DNA of 64,000 nt from Nitrobacter hamburgensis X14 (lineage in GTDB: Bacteria; Pseudomonadota; Alphaproteobacteria; Rhizobiales; Xanthobacteraceae): the NCBI RefSeq assembly GCF_000013885.1, contig NC_007964.1, forward strand, positions 186,001 through 250,000, in the 5' to 3' direction. Both the position numbers and the translations under genes were made by a program. The notes beneath the pieces were generated by a model. The model ran no database searches and was not told the DNA's origin. It saw only the letters and a list, made by a program, of their open reading frames with translations. Positions 43,847 through 51,034 of the stretch are shown piece by piece (positions within the stretch are counted from its first letter, which is position 1; each line of letters begins with the position of its first letter).

Positions 43847-44805
43847 GCGCCCTTTCGCTGCCAATAACCCTTCCATTGCCGCGAAACCGGATGATGCAAC
43901 GCCGCGTCCGCAACCATCAAATATTGCTCGCCGTTGCTGACACGACGGTTATTTTCGCGCCAAGCCATTTCGCCCGCGTAGGCTGATAGGTAATCGCCAG
44001 CGATACGGTGGTGAATGCCGATTTCGGCGCGGCGCATCCGAGAGAAAAACGACTCGGCTTGATTGGTGCAAGCATCGCCGTCCGAATAGCTTTCGCTATG
44101 ATTGATACGCTTGGTCAGGAAGCGCGCGTGTAGCGCGTCCCAATGCGTTGCTTCATCGGCGTGGATGACGCTGCCCGGCGCAACGGTTCGCGCGATCTTC
44201 ACAAGCGAAGCATCTTCGCTCCTGAACACGAAAGGCAACGTGCGACCGCCACGCTCACGCATGATGACCACGACGCGGCGCTTGCCGTTCTGATTGATGA
44301 TGCGGCGGCGATCGCGGCGATTACCTTTGTGGTTTGCAGGCTTCACGTAACCGCCGAAGTAAGCACCATCAACTTCGACCTCACCCGAGGCCGTGGCGCT
44401 GCTGGCTTCCGCAGCAAGGGCCTCGCGGATTTTGTGAGCCATGACGAAGACAGTCTTATACTGGCAATCGAGATCGCGGCTCAGTTGAAGCGCGCTATGG
44501 CCCTTTGCGCCGTTGACGAAGATCGCAATGGCCAAGAGATAGTCGCGGACCGGCAGTTTGCGGCTCGCGAAGATCGTGCCAGACGTAACCGAGAACTGAT
44601 GCGAGCAGGCTTTGCACTTGAACAGGCGGCGCGTGGTGTAGGTGTAGACGCCGGCGCAGTCACAGCGGGGGCAGACCGGAGTGCCATCGGTTGCGGCCCA
44701 GCGGATCAGCCGGAACGTCTCATAAGCTTCGTCGTCAGAAAGGCGCGCGACTTTCGCCAGACTGAGCGTCCGCGCCTTTGCTGAGAGGAGGAAGTGCTGA
44801 GACAT
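43843..44805 (-). CDS. IS1595-family (ISXO2-like) transposase
   Basis: DDE-type transposase of 320 residues. An N-terminal zinc ribbon has C45-P-R-C48 and C64-K-A-C67 (FKCKACSHQFSVTSGTIF, typical of the family). The ISXO2 catalytic domain has D146 (VEVDGAYFGGY), D217 (VIHADEATHWD) and the third motif N248-Q-A-E251-SFFSRMRRAEIGIHHRI. All motifs are intact, so the enzyme is probably active. ATG 44805 is used; an ATG at 44832 is possible. Confidence 0.95.
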   Translation of the reverse strand: MSQHFLLSAKARTLSLAKVARLSDDEAYETFRLIRWAATDGTPVCPRCDCAGVYTYTTRRLFKCKACSHQFSVTSGTIFASRKLPVRDYLLAIAIFVNGAKGHSALQLSRDLDCQYKTVFVMAHKIREALAAEASSATASGEVEVDGAYFGGYVKPANHKGNRRDRRRIINQNGKRRVVVIMRERGGRTLPFVFRSEDASLVKIARTVAPGSVIHADEATHWDALHARFLTKRINHSESYSDGDACTNQAESFFSRMRRAEIGIHHRIAGDYLSAYAGEMAWRENNRRVSNGEQYLMVADAALHHPVSRQWKGYWQRKGA

Positions 44806-44814
44806 AAGGCCAAC

Positions 44815-44886
44815 GTTTTCCGTTGACCTCATTGATAAGTAATGAAAGTGATGGCGTCAACGAAAATCTATGACCTTGACGAAAAT
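44815..44886. promoter_or_regulatory. repeated boxes in the transposase/HTH divergent promoter region
   Basis: TCAACGAAAAT (44857-44867) and TTGACGAAAAT (44876-44886) are direct copies 19 bp apart. A third, TTTTCCGTTGA (44816-44826), is the inverted form with an extra base. They lie between two divergent starts and are likely operators of the adjacent HTH protein. Confidence 0.5.
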
Positions 44887-44910
44887 AATCTAGGTCCGTA
44901 GATTCGGGCA

Positions 44911-45138
44911 ATGACCCCGGAACAGTGCCGAGCCGCCCGAGCATGGCTAAATTGGCCTCAAGACGCGCTTGCAAAAGCCGCGAACGTGGGCGTTTCAACC
45001 GTGCGAGACTTTGAGGCCGGTCGGCGGGAGCCGACACGGAACAATCTAACGGCAATGAAAGCTGCTTTGGAAACTGGCGGTATTTCATTTGTTGATGACG
45101 AAAAGGAGCGCGGGATAAAGGCCCCACGCTCGACATGA
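44911..45138 (+). CDS. small XRE-type HTH regulator
   Basis: Protein of 75 residues consisting mostly of one helix-turn-helix domain: QCRAARAWLNWPQDALAKAA (helices 1-2), NVGVSTVRDFEAGRREPTRN (recognition helix) and LTAMKAALETGGISFVDD. A Cro/C1-type DNA-binding protein. Divergent from the transposase, with repeated boxes between them, so it probably controls transposition or the cargo genes. Confidence 0.85.
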   Translation: MTPEQCRAARAWLNWPQDALAKAANVGVSTVRDFEAGRREPTRNNLTAMKAALETGGISFVDDEKERGIKAPRST

Positions 45139-45163
45139 ATCTCTGATCCTGATAAGGAAATGA

Positions 45164-45234
45164 TGGTGGACCGGTTGGGGATTGGACCCAAGCATCGCGG
45201 GTGGAAATCCAGCTAGCGGCACCAGCCCCGGCCC
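45164..45234 (-). other. tRNA-like sequence inside the mobile element
   Basis: Read on the minus strand: a 7-bp acceptor stem GGGCCGG / CCGGTCC (one G:U pair), then A and CCA. A T arm TTGGG-TCCAATC-CCCAA has a 7-base loop differing from the tRNA consensus only by C for T at position 55. A weak D-like stem CTGG/CTAG can form, but no proper anticodon stem; length is 71 with CCA. Either a decayed tRNA gene or a tRNA mimic. Not a normal decoding tRNA. Confidence 0.5.
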
Positions 45235-45364
45235 GTCTCAGAAGCTACCAGTCACGCGCCAACGCGACCGATAGCCTCTGACGGTACTGAATAGCCTTAT
45301 ATTATCATGTACCACCTACCTTTCGACCCGCCTTCAACGGGTGCCGCACTTGGTTAGAGATCAG

Positions 45365-45393
45365 CCGGACCCTTGCGGGTCCGGTTTTCGTTT
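45365..45393 (+). terminator. strong rho-independent terminator
   Basis: Stem CCGGACCC / GGGTCCGG (8 bp, loop TTGC) followed by TTTTCGTTT. It is 226 bases after the HTH gene, so the transcript has a long structured tail or there is a separate small RNA. Nothing else coding is seen in 45139-45399. Confidence 0.85.
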
Positions 45394-45399
45394 AAACGG

Positions 45400-45915
45400 T
45401 CAGTCAAGGATCGACTCGCCCGTATTGTCATTCGTCGGCGGCTCTTCAATCTCGTCTTCGCCGCGAACGGCTGCGCTAGCTTTTGGCTTCTTCACATTCG
45501 GGTACCACGCCAACAGTCCAAATTGGCCGTTCGGCAGCTTGTGAAACAATGCCGTATTCTTCGCGAGCGAATTGCGCAGAGATTTTTGCGCGATGTCCTC
45601 CGACTTCGTATCGAACTCGTACCCACCGGCAACCAACGAATCGTAGATTTCACGATTAGCTGCCGCGCCGAGGTTCTGTGCGCGCCTCATCTCCAGAATC
45701 GTCCGAACCGATGCAGCGAGTGGCTGGCCGTAAAACTGATCTGACCGAATCTGAGTAGGCAGCGCCGTAGCAGCGCTCTCCAATGAATAGGCTGGCGGAC
45801 GGCCGATAGCGCCGCAGAGCGTGTTGACCGTCTCTTTCTTCTTTCGCAGCGACGCTTCTTCCGCCGTGATTTCGGCGGCCAGCTCGCTGATGACCTGATC
45901 GACCGTTTTGGACAT
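45400..45915 (-). CDS. passenger protein: coiled coil plus HTH (HARE-HTH-like), unknown function
   Basis: Protein of 171 residues facing inward from the right end. Residues 5-35 form a charged helix (ISELAAEITAEEASLRKKKE). Residues 75-140 look like a winged-helix of the HARE-HTH kind (AANREIYDSLVAGGYEFDTK, LRNSLAKNTALFHKLPNGQF, GLLAWYPN). The tail is acidic. ATG 45915 has GGAAG upstream; an ATG at 46008 would add 31 residues. Similar hypothetical proteins are common in Bradyrhizobium-type genomes. Confidence 0.75.
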   Translation of the reverse strand: MSKTVDQVISELAAEITAEEASLRKKKETVNTLCGAIGRPPAYSLESAATALPTQIRSDQFYGQPLAASVRTILEMRRAQNLGAAANREIYDSLVAGGYEFDTKSEDIAQKSLRNSLAKNTALFHKLPNGQFGLLAWYPNVKKPKASAAVRGEDEIEEPPTNDNTGESILD

Positions 45916-46017
45916 GGAATCGGCTTCCGGTTTTAAGACTTCACCCGTATATGGTGAGTCGGGTTCCCCTGCAACGGATATTTCAATGCACTTTTCCATC
46001 ATCAACACCGTTGATTG

Positions 46018-46036
46018 TGTTGCGAATTTCGCAACA
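46018..46036. promoter_or_regulatory. perfect palindrome near the right end of the element
   Basis: TGTTGCGAA-T-TTCGCAACA, 9-bp arms with a single central base, upstream of the right-hand passenger gene and 104 bases inside the right inverted repeat. A candidate operator for an HTH protein. Confidence 0.55.
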
Positions 46037-46166
46037 TGTTCAAGTTGATGCGTCCCAAAGAAGGTAACGCGATGATTTCTAACAGATTCACAGAATCAAA
46101 ATGGCCGCGCGTTGCGGCCTGTGGGGTGGCTAATAAGTCGCTTGGTGAGTTTGCTACCTAATACCG

Positions 46167-46174
46167 CACTTCCG
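46167..46174. repeat. 8-bp target site duplication, right
   Basis: CACTTCCG, identical to 42255-42262. Confidence 0.95.
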
Positions 46175-46853
46175 CACCGCGGTTCTGCGCGAGGTGGGCG
46201 GCTGGGATGCCTACAACGTCACCGAGGATGCCGATCTCGGTTTTCGGCTGGCGCGCTTCGGCTACCGCTCGACCACCTTCGTGTCGACAACGTTCGAGGA
46301 GGCGCCGGCGCGTTTCGGCGGATGGTTGCGCCAGCGCTCGCGCTGGATGAAGGGGTGGATGCAAACCTGGAGCGTGCACATGCGCCGGCCCTGGCGGCTG
46401 TGGAGCGATGCGGGCGCGAAAGGGTTTTTCACGCTGAACGCCGTCGTCGGCGGCAACGTGCTGACGGCGCTGTGCTTTCCGATTCTCGCGGTCGATATTG
46501 CGGTTGGCTTGCTGGCGCGATCCGGCGGCGCGACGGAGGGGCTCGCCGCGAGCCCGATAACGCCGCTGCACCTGACCACGATCGTCGCCGGTTTCGTCTC
46601 GACGATCGTGGTCGGTCTGATGGGCCTGGCGCGGCGCGGGCAGTTGCGGCAGGGCTGGATCCTGGCGCTGACGCCGGTCTATTGGGCCTGTCTTTCGATC
46701 GCGGCGTGGCGCGCGCTGTATCAACTGCTGAACGAACCGTACCGATGGGAGAAGACCGAACACGGCCTTTCCCCGCAAATCCGATCGAACGCGACCGCGC
46801 AGACGCCGACCATCCGCGCCATGGCCACGCAACGGCGGCGGCGTTACAGATAG
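46175..46853 (+). pseudogene. glycosyltransferase family 2, 3' part after the IS element
   Basis: Continues the frame of 40878-42262. It holds the rest of the GT-A domain, TAVLREVGGWDAYNVTEDAD (catalytic TED), the Q-x-x-R-W motif in RQRSRWMKGWMQTW and three hydrophobic segments. These mark a processive, BcsA-like membrane synthase. Joined, the gene has 687 codons. The part downstream of the element has no good start of its own and is probably not translated usefully. Its end overlaps the SCO gene by 10 bases. Confidence 0.88.
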
Positions 46854-47437
46854 CGCTTGAGATCGGCGGCGGCCGCTTCGGGCGTGCGTTTGAGATCGAA
46901 CGGCGAGACGAAGCGGCCGTCGCGATCCATCAGATAGATCAGCGCGGTATGATCCATCGAGTAACCGCCATCCTGCAGCGGAATCTTTTTGATGAAGACC
47001 CGATATTCGGACGCCATCTTCGTGACCGCGGCCGTATCACCGGTCAAGCCTTTCAGATGCGGATCGAAGCTGGAGAGATACTCCTTCATCGTGGCCTGCG
47101 TATCGCGCTCGGGATCGACCGTCACGAAATAGGCGTTGACGCGGTCGGCGTCCTTGCCCATCGCCCGCAGCACCTCCGACATTTCGAACAGCGAGGTCGG
47201 GCAGACGTCGGGACAATGGGTGTAGCCGAAGAAGACGATCGTCGGACGGCCCACCAGACTTTTTTCGGTGACGGTCTGGCCGGTCTGGTCGGTCAGTTGG
47301 AACGGGCCGCCGATCGAAGCCACCGCCGGTTTGCTGGTCAGCCCGCCAAGCAACCACAGCACCACCGTGAGGCCGACAACCAGGCTGCCGGCGAAGGCCG
47401 CAAACACAATCAACGGGCGGGTGACTTTATTTGTCAT
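46844..47437 (-). CDS. SCO family copper/thiol protein
   Basis: Thioredoxin-fold protein of 197 residues, anchored by one N-terminal helix (LIVFAAFAGSLVVGLTVVLWLLGG), domain in the periplasm. Copper-ligand motif C75-P-D-V-C79 and the distant histidine H163 (MDHTALIYLMD) are both present. SCO proteins insert copper into the CuA site of cytochrome oxidase or act as thiol reductases. No oxidase gene adjoins. Confidence 0.93.
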   Translation of the reverse strand: MTNKVTRPLIVFAAFAGSLVVGLTVVLWLLGGLTSKPAVASIGGPFQLTDQTGQTVTEKSLVGRPTIVFFGYTHCPDVCPTSLFEMSEVLRAMGKDADRVNAYFVTVDPERDTQATMKEYLSSFDPHLKGLTGDTAAVTKMASEYRVFIKKIPLQDGGYSMDHTALIYLMDRDGRFVSPFDLKRTPEAAAADLKRYL

Positions 47438-47503
47438 CGGATGTCCTTATAACTTGCGCGTATCCTGATCGCAGAACCGGTATCCACCTTTGCGGAATGC
47501 GCG

Positions 47504-47677
47504 CTAGAAGCAGGCGGCGATGCCGGAAGCGAGCATCTCGAAGAACACTGCGGTTCCGTAGTGCGCCCACAGCGCCAGTGTTCCGAGCAGCAGCACCGCG
47601 CCGGCGGCCGCGCTGCCCGCTACGATCACGAAGGCAATCCCCGATTGCGAGGTCGCCAGCTGCGCCGGGCGCTGCAT
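47504..47677 (-). CDS. small membrane protein, 57 residues
   Basis: MQRPAQLATSQSGIAFVIVA..., with one or two membrane segments (IAFVIVAGSAAAGAVLLLGTLALWA and AVFFEMLASGIAAC). GGGAA precedes the ATG at 47677. It may be cotranscribed with the SCO gene 67 bases downstream. Function unknown. A degenerate module A-like hairpin lies at about 47465-47505. Confidence 0.6.
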   Translation of the reverse strand: MQRPAQLATSQSGIAFVIVAGSAAAGAVLLLGTLALWAHYGTAVFFEMLASGIAACF

Positions 47678-47838
47678 GATTCCCGCAAACTCCCGTGAAT
47701 AACCAACTTCGTCGGCGGCCGGCGGGCGCAAGCGTCCTGCCGGCCTCCATGAGGATTCAGATAAGGCCAGTCGCGCCGTTAAGGCAAGCGCAACCGCCTG
47801 CGATCACGGTGTGATGAATTGGCAATGTTGCCGGGGGC

Positions 47839-48294
47839 TCAGTGCGCCGACGCCCGCGCGTTAAGGTAGCATGGACGGTACAGGTCGGTGAGCTGGCGGC
47901 CGCGCAGGAAGATCATGCGCCGCGTCAAACCGCCGCGCTGTTTGATCCAGCGCCGGATCGCGGAAGGGTACATCAGATACAACATGTGGGTCGCTTCGGA
48001 GTTGGTGACGGCCCGGCCGTCGGATCCGACATCCCAGGCGGCATGAAATCCGAGAGCGGCATGGGATGTCACGCAAATCCTGTCATGCGGAACCGCACCG
48101 AGAACGATGGTGCAGGCCGATGCGCACAGACCATCGATGATGACGGACTGGCCGGTGTCACGAAGGTTCTGGTATTTATCGACGTAGGTTCCGATCCGGC
48201 CACCCCGATCCTCACCGATCCGGACCACGGCGTGGCTTGCAGCGACATGTCCCAGTACAAGTAGCGCTGCAAGCAATCCCGTCACGACCCTCAT
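47839..48294 (-). CDS. periplasmic ClpP/crotonase-like protein
   Basis: Exported protein of 151 residues with a signal peptide (MRVVTGLLAALLVLGHVAASHA). The segments VIIDGLCASACTIVLGAV and ICVTSHAALGFHAAW resemble the predicted periplasmic ClpP-like family, with the serine of CASACT and the following histidine as possible catalytic residues. C-terminal YPSAIRRWIKQRGGLT is also typical. The protease activity is unproven. Confidence 0.75.
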   Translation of the reverse strand: MRVVTGLLAALLVLGHVAASHAVVRIGEDRGGRIGTYVDKYQNLRDTGQSVIIDGLCASACTIVLGAVPHDRICVTSHAALGFHAAWDVGSDGRAVTNSEATHMLYLMYPSAIRRWIKQRGGLTRRMIFLRGRQLTDLYRPCYLNARASAH

Positions 48295-48491
48295 CGTCTG
48301 CCCCGGTGTCGACCCCGAATTTGCCGGGACCTTTGTGCGATGCCAAGGTCTGTAGCCTCCGGCGAGATCGGCATTTTGTCCAGATGGCCGCGATCTTTCA
48401 CACCAGATTCAAATCCAGTGTTGCCGACGCGCTGCACTTCCTGGATGGATTAACCGCCGGACAGCGGATGTATGGTTAATTTTCCCGTCTT

Positions 48492-48519
48492 GGGAACCTG
48501 ACCGGCTTTGTGGCGTCCA
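48492..48519 (+). promoter_or_regulatory. ECF-type promoter before the sigma factor gene
   Basis: GGGAACCTG (48492-48500) and CGTCCA (48514-48519), with GGAAC-N16-CGTC spacing. The same combination appears 770 bases later in front of the DUF4142 gene, which suggests autoregulation. Confidence 0.65.
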
Positions 48520-48562
48520 TATCCCTGACGGTGGAGTATCCTTGAGAGCGGGAGCGAGGCGT

Positions 48563-49255
48563 ATGCAACAGGTTCAGTCCCGGCTGGCCGCCGGCCCGTG
48601 CGATGACGACGATGAACTGATTCGCCGCGCCCGCGCGCGTGACGAAAGCGCGATCCGCGCCATCATGCAGGCGAACAATCGCAAGCTCTACCGGATCGCC
48701 CGCGGCATCCTGCGCAACGACGGCGAGGCCGAGGACGTCGTGCAGGAAACCTACGTTCGTGCTTTCACGCATCTGGAGAGCTTTCGTGGCGAATCCCGTC
48801 TCGCAACCTGGCTGGCGCGCATCGCCATGAACGAGGCGCTTGGCCGGCTGCGGCGCCAGCACCCGAGCGTCGACTGGACCACGTTGGAGCCGGTGGCGTC
48901 GGACGCCCGCATCATCCAGTTTCCCGTGTCTGCCATTTCCGAAGACCCCGAAAAAACCATGGCCCAGCGCGAAATTCAGCACATCGTCGAGCACGCGGTT
49001 GACGAACTGCCCGAGGCGTTCCGTATCGTCTTCATCACGCGCGTGATCGAGGGAATGAACGTGGAGGAAACCGCTGAGATCCTCGATCTCAAGCCGGAAA
49101 CCGTGAAGACGAGGCTTCATCGTGCCCGCACGATGTTGCGCGCGAACGTCGAAAAGAAGATCGGCCCGGTCGTGATGGAGGCCTTTCCCTTCGCCGGCAA
49201 ACGCTGCGCACGCCTGACCGACGCGGTTCTCGGTCGGCTCGGTCTGACCAAATAA
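48563..49255 (+). CDS. RNA polymerase ECF sigma factor
   Basis: Extracytoplasmic-function sigma factor of 230 residues. Region 2: LYRIARGILRNDGEAEDVVQETYVRAFTHL with the promoter-melting W in ATWLARIAMNEALGRLRR. Region 4: LPEAFRIVFITRVIEGMNVEETAEILDLKPETVKTRLHRARTML. A 25-residue C-terminal extension with one cysteine (GKRCARLTDAVLGRLGL) follows. No anti-sigma gene adjoins; the next genes encode DUF4142 and cupredoxin proteins. ATG 48563 has GGAG/GAGG upstream. Control may be through the C-terminal extension or an unlinked anti-sigma. Confidence 0.93.
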   Translation: MQQVQSRLAAGPCDDDDELIRRARARDESAIRAIMQANNRKLYRIARGILRNDGEAEDVVQETYVRAFTHLESFRGESRLATWLARIAMNEALGRLRRQHPSVDWTTLEPVASDARIIQFPVSAISEDPEKTMAQREIQHIVEHAVDELPEAFRIVFITRVIEGMNVEETAEILDLKPETVKTRLHRARTMLRANVEKKIGPVVMEAFPFAGKRCARLTDAVLGRLGLTK

Positions 49256-49258
49256 TTC

Positions 49259-49286
49259 GGGAACCTGTTGCGCTGCGCCGCATCCA
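49259..49286 (+). promoter_or_regulatory. ECF-type promoter before the DUF4142 gene
   Basis: GGGAACCTG (49259-49267), 13 bases, CATCCA (49281-49286). It matches the element before the sigma gene in all conserved positions but one, with identical spacing. It starts 4 bases after the sigma stop codon. Confidence 0.65.
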
Positions 49287-49350
49287 ATCCTGTGTGTCAT
49301 GGAAAAACGTCCGACGATTTTTCAATCGCGGCATCACAGGAGTATCAGGA

Positions 49351-49875
49351 ATGTTCGTTCGACTGAGCGCGGCGATCGCCGCCGTAGTGCTGTTGACCAG
49401 CGGGGCCTTTGCGCAAGGGGCCAAACTCACCGATCCGCAGATCGCGCATATCGCCTACACCGCCGGCGTCATCGATATCACCGCGGCGAAGCAGGCGCTG
49501 AAGAAATCCGAGAACAAAGAGGTGAAGGCCTTCGCCGCCGATATGGTGCGGGATCACGAGGCGGTGAACGAGAAGGCGCTCGCGCTGGTCAAGAAGCTCA
49601 AGGTCACCCCCGAAGACAACGACACCAGCCGCACGCTGTCCAAGAACGCCGCGGCCACGCTTGAGAAACTATCGAAGCTGAGCGGCGCCGCGTTCGACAA
49701 GGCCTATGTCGACAACGAGGTCGCCTTTCACAAGGCGGTCGACAACGCGCTCGAAACCCAGCTCATTCCGTCGGCCAGCAATGCCGAGCTGAAGAGCCTG
49801 CTGGAGACGGGGCTGAAGATCTTCCAGGGTCACGAGCAGCACGCCGAACACGTCGCGGCCGAGCTGAAGAAGTAA
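49351..49875 (+). CDS. DUF4142 exported protein
   Basis: Protein of 174 residues with a signal peptide (FVRLSAAIAAVVLLTSGAFA) and a four-helix DUF4142 domain: LTDPQIAHIAYTAGVIDITA, AKQALKKSENKEVKAFAADMVRDHEAVNEKAL and FQGHEQHAEHVAAELKK. Paired histidines and glutamates recall ferritin-like metal sites, but metal binding is unproven. AGGAGT and AGGA precede the ATG. Followed after 10 bases by the cupredoxin gene. Confidence 0.9.
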   Translation: MFVRLSAAIAAVVLLTSGAFAQGAKLTDPQIAHIAYTAGVIDITAAKQALKKSENKEVKAFAADMVRDHEAVNEKALALVKKLKVTPEDNDTSRTLSKNAAATLEKLSKLSGAAFDKAYVDNEVAFHKAVDNALETQLIPSASNAELKSLLETGLKIFQGHEQHAEHVAAELKK

Positions 49876-49885
49876 GGAGCATCCC

Positions 49886-50227
49886 ATGAAGCCGGGCGGA
49901 CATTTTCTGATCGTTGCAGCCTCGGGAATCGCAATCTTGGGGATCGCAGTTTCGGGAATATCCGTCCCGGCCCGTGCGGCGACGATTCAAATCTTGATGC
50001 AGGATCTTGAGATCACACCGGCCGAGACGACCGCCAAGGTCGGCGACACCATCGAATGGGTCAACGAGGACATCTTCGTGCATAGCGCGACGGCACGAAA
50101 CGGCGATTGGGACGTCGAGTTGCCGGCGCAGAAGACCGGGACGCTGGTGCTGAAGAAGCCGGGGGTGGTCGACTATTATTGCCGCTACCATCCCAACATG
50201 AAGGCTAGGCTGACAATCGCGCCGTAG
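49886..50227 (+). CDS. periplasmic cupredoxin, amicyanin/pseudoazurin-like
   Basis: Type I copper protein of 113 residues with signal peptide (residues 1-31). Ligand pattern: the first histidine in EDIFVHSATA, then Cys, His and Met in YYCRYHPNMKA. In the operon with DUF4142 and probably under the ECF sigma factor. It could carry electrons or bind copper during oxidative stress. Confidence 0.92.
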   Translation: MKPGGHFLIVAASGIAILGIAVSGISVPARAATIQILMQDLEITPAETTAKVGDTIEWVNEDIFVHSATARNGDWDVELPAQKTGTLVLKKPGVVDYYCRYHPNMKARLTIAP

Positions 50228-50252
50228 CGCGTTTCAGGTTTGATACGCGCGG

Positions 50253-50825
50253 TCAGGCGGGTTGCGTGCGCCGCAACGCCATCGCCAGGCAGATGGCGAC
50301 GCCGGCCTGCCAGACCGGATAGAGCATCGACAGCAGATCGAGGTTCAGCGCGTTGTCCAGCGCGAGCAGGGCGCCGGCACTGGTGCCGATCACTAGCATC
50401 GGCAGCCACGCCAGCGGATCGAGCGGGCCGGCCGGCAGCAGGCTGACGCCAAGCGCCAGGATGCCGGAGCCGACGAACCCCCCGGCCAGACCGGATAGAA
50501 CATTTCTCACGGCGTTTTCGGAACCGGAGATCTGTCCGTCGATCCAGATCGCCGCGTTGACCGCGCAGACGAAGGCGATCACCGTCACCACGGCTCCGGC
50601 CAGCGCCGCCCACCGCGGATTGTCCGAGTCGATCAGAATCAGAACGAGGACGAGGAGCGCGAACGGCACAGCCAGAAGCGCAATCCGCAAGTCACCGGGC
50701 GAACCATTGATCTGGTCGATCAGCGGCTGGATCAGCGGCGTCACGATGCCGGTTCCGACACCCGCGGCACCGGTCTTAAGGAGCCCGTTACGGCTGCTGT
50801 CATGCGGCGCGGCCATCCCGGTCAA
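50253..50825 (-). CDS. multi-pass membrane protein, unknown
   Basis: Protein of 190 residues with about five hydrophobic segments (ALLAVPFALLVLVLILI, WAALAGAVVTVIAFVCAVNAAIW, VLSGLAGGFVGSGILALGVSLL, WLPMLVIGTSAGALLAL, VWQAGVAICLAMAL). TTG 50825 is favoured by AGGAG 5 bases upstream; ATG 50816 is the alternative. No family recognised. Next to tRNA-Gly. Confidence 0.7.
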   Translation of the reverse strand: MTGMAAPHDSSRNGLLKTGAAGVGTGIVTPLIQPLIDQINGSPGDLRIALLAVPFALLVLVLILIDSDNPRWAALAGAVVTVIAFVCAVNAAIWIDGQISGSENAVRNVLSGLAGGFVGSGILALGVSLLPAGPLDPLAWLPMLVIGTSAGALLALDNALNLDLLSMLYPVWQAGVAICLAMALRRTQPA

Positions 50826-50857
50826 GAGCTCTCCTGGTCTGCCTCAAGCGGCGAAGC

Positions 50858-50931
50858 TGGAGCGGGCGAAGGGAATCGAACCCTCGTATGCAGCTTGGGA
50901 AGCTGCCGTTCTACCATTGAACTACGCCCGC
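50858..50931 (-). tRNA. tRNA-Gly (CCC anticodon)
   Basis: 74 bases with encoded CCA. Acceptor GCGGGCG / CGCCCGC; anticodon stem GCAGC/GCTGC with loop TTCCCAA gives CCC; T arm GAGGG-TTCGATT-CCCTT. Confidence 0.97.
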
Positions 50932-51034
50932 CTATCCGCTTCTCATCCTCTGATGTAGCCGAGACCGGCCGGTCCGCCAAGACGGTCGCGCGCGCGAACC
51001 GCCGCGCAATGGCGGGAATGTCCGTGGGATCGTT

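Larger units (their letters stand above)
42263..46166. mobile_element. IS1595-family element with passenger genes, 3,904 bp
   Basis: Terminal inverted repeats are perfect over 27 bases (42263-42289 and 46140-46166) and begin CGGTATTAGG. An 8-bp duplication CACTTCCG flanks them. The single transposase is ISXO2-like. The element carries, left to right: a coil-winged-helix gene, two small unrecognised genes, the transposase on minus, an HTH gene, a tRNA-like segment, a terminator and a second coil-winged-helix gene on minus. Cargo is unusual for insertion sequences but has been described in some IS1595 subgroups. Perfect ends and duplication indicate a recent insertion. Base composition is more AT-rich than the host DNA. 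Confidence 0.95.

Noticed and set aside
42263..46166. Interpretation as a prophage or integron remnant
   Set aside because: No integrase, attC sites or phage genes; perfect inverted ends, 8-bp duplication and an ISXO2-like transposase identify an IS1595-type insertion.
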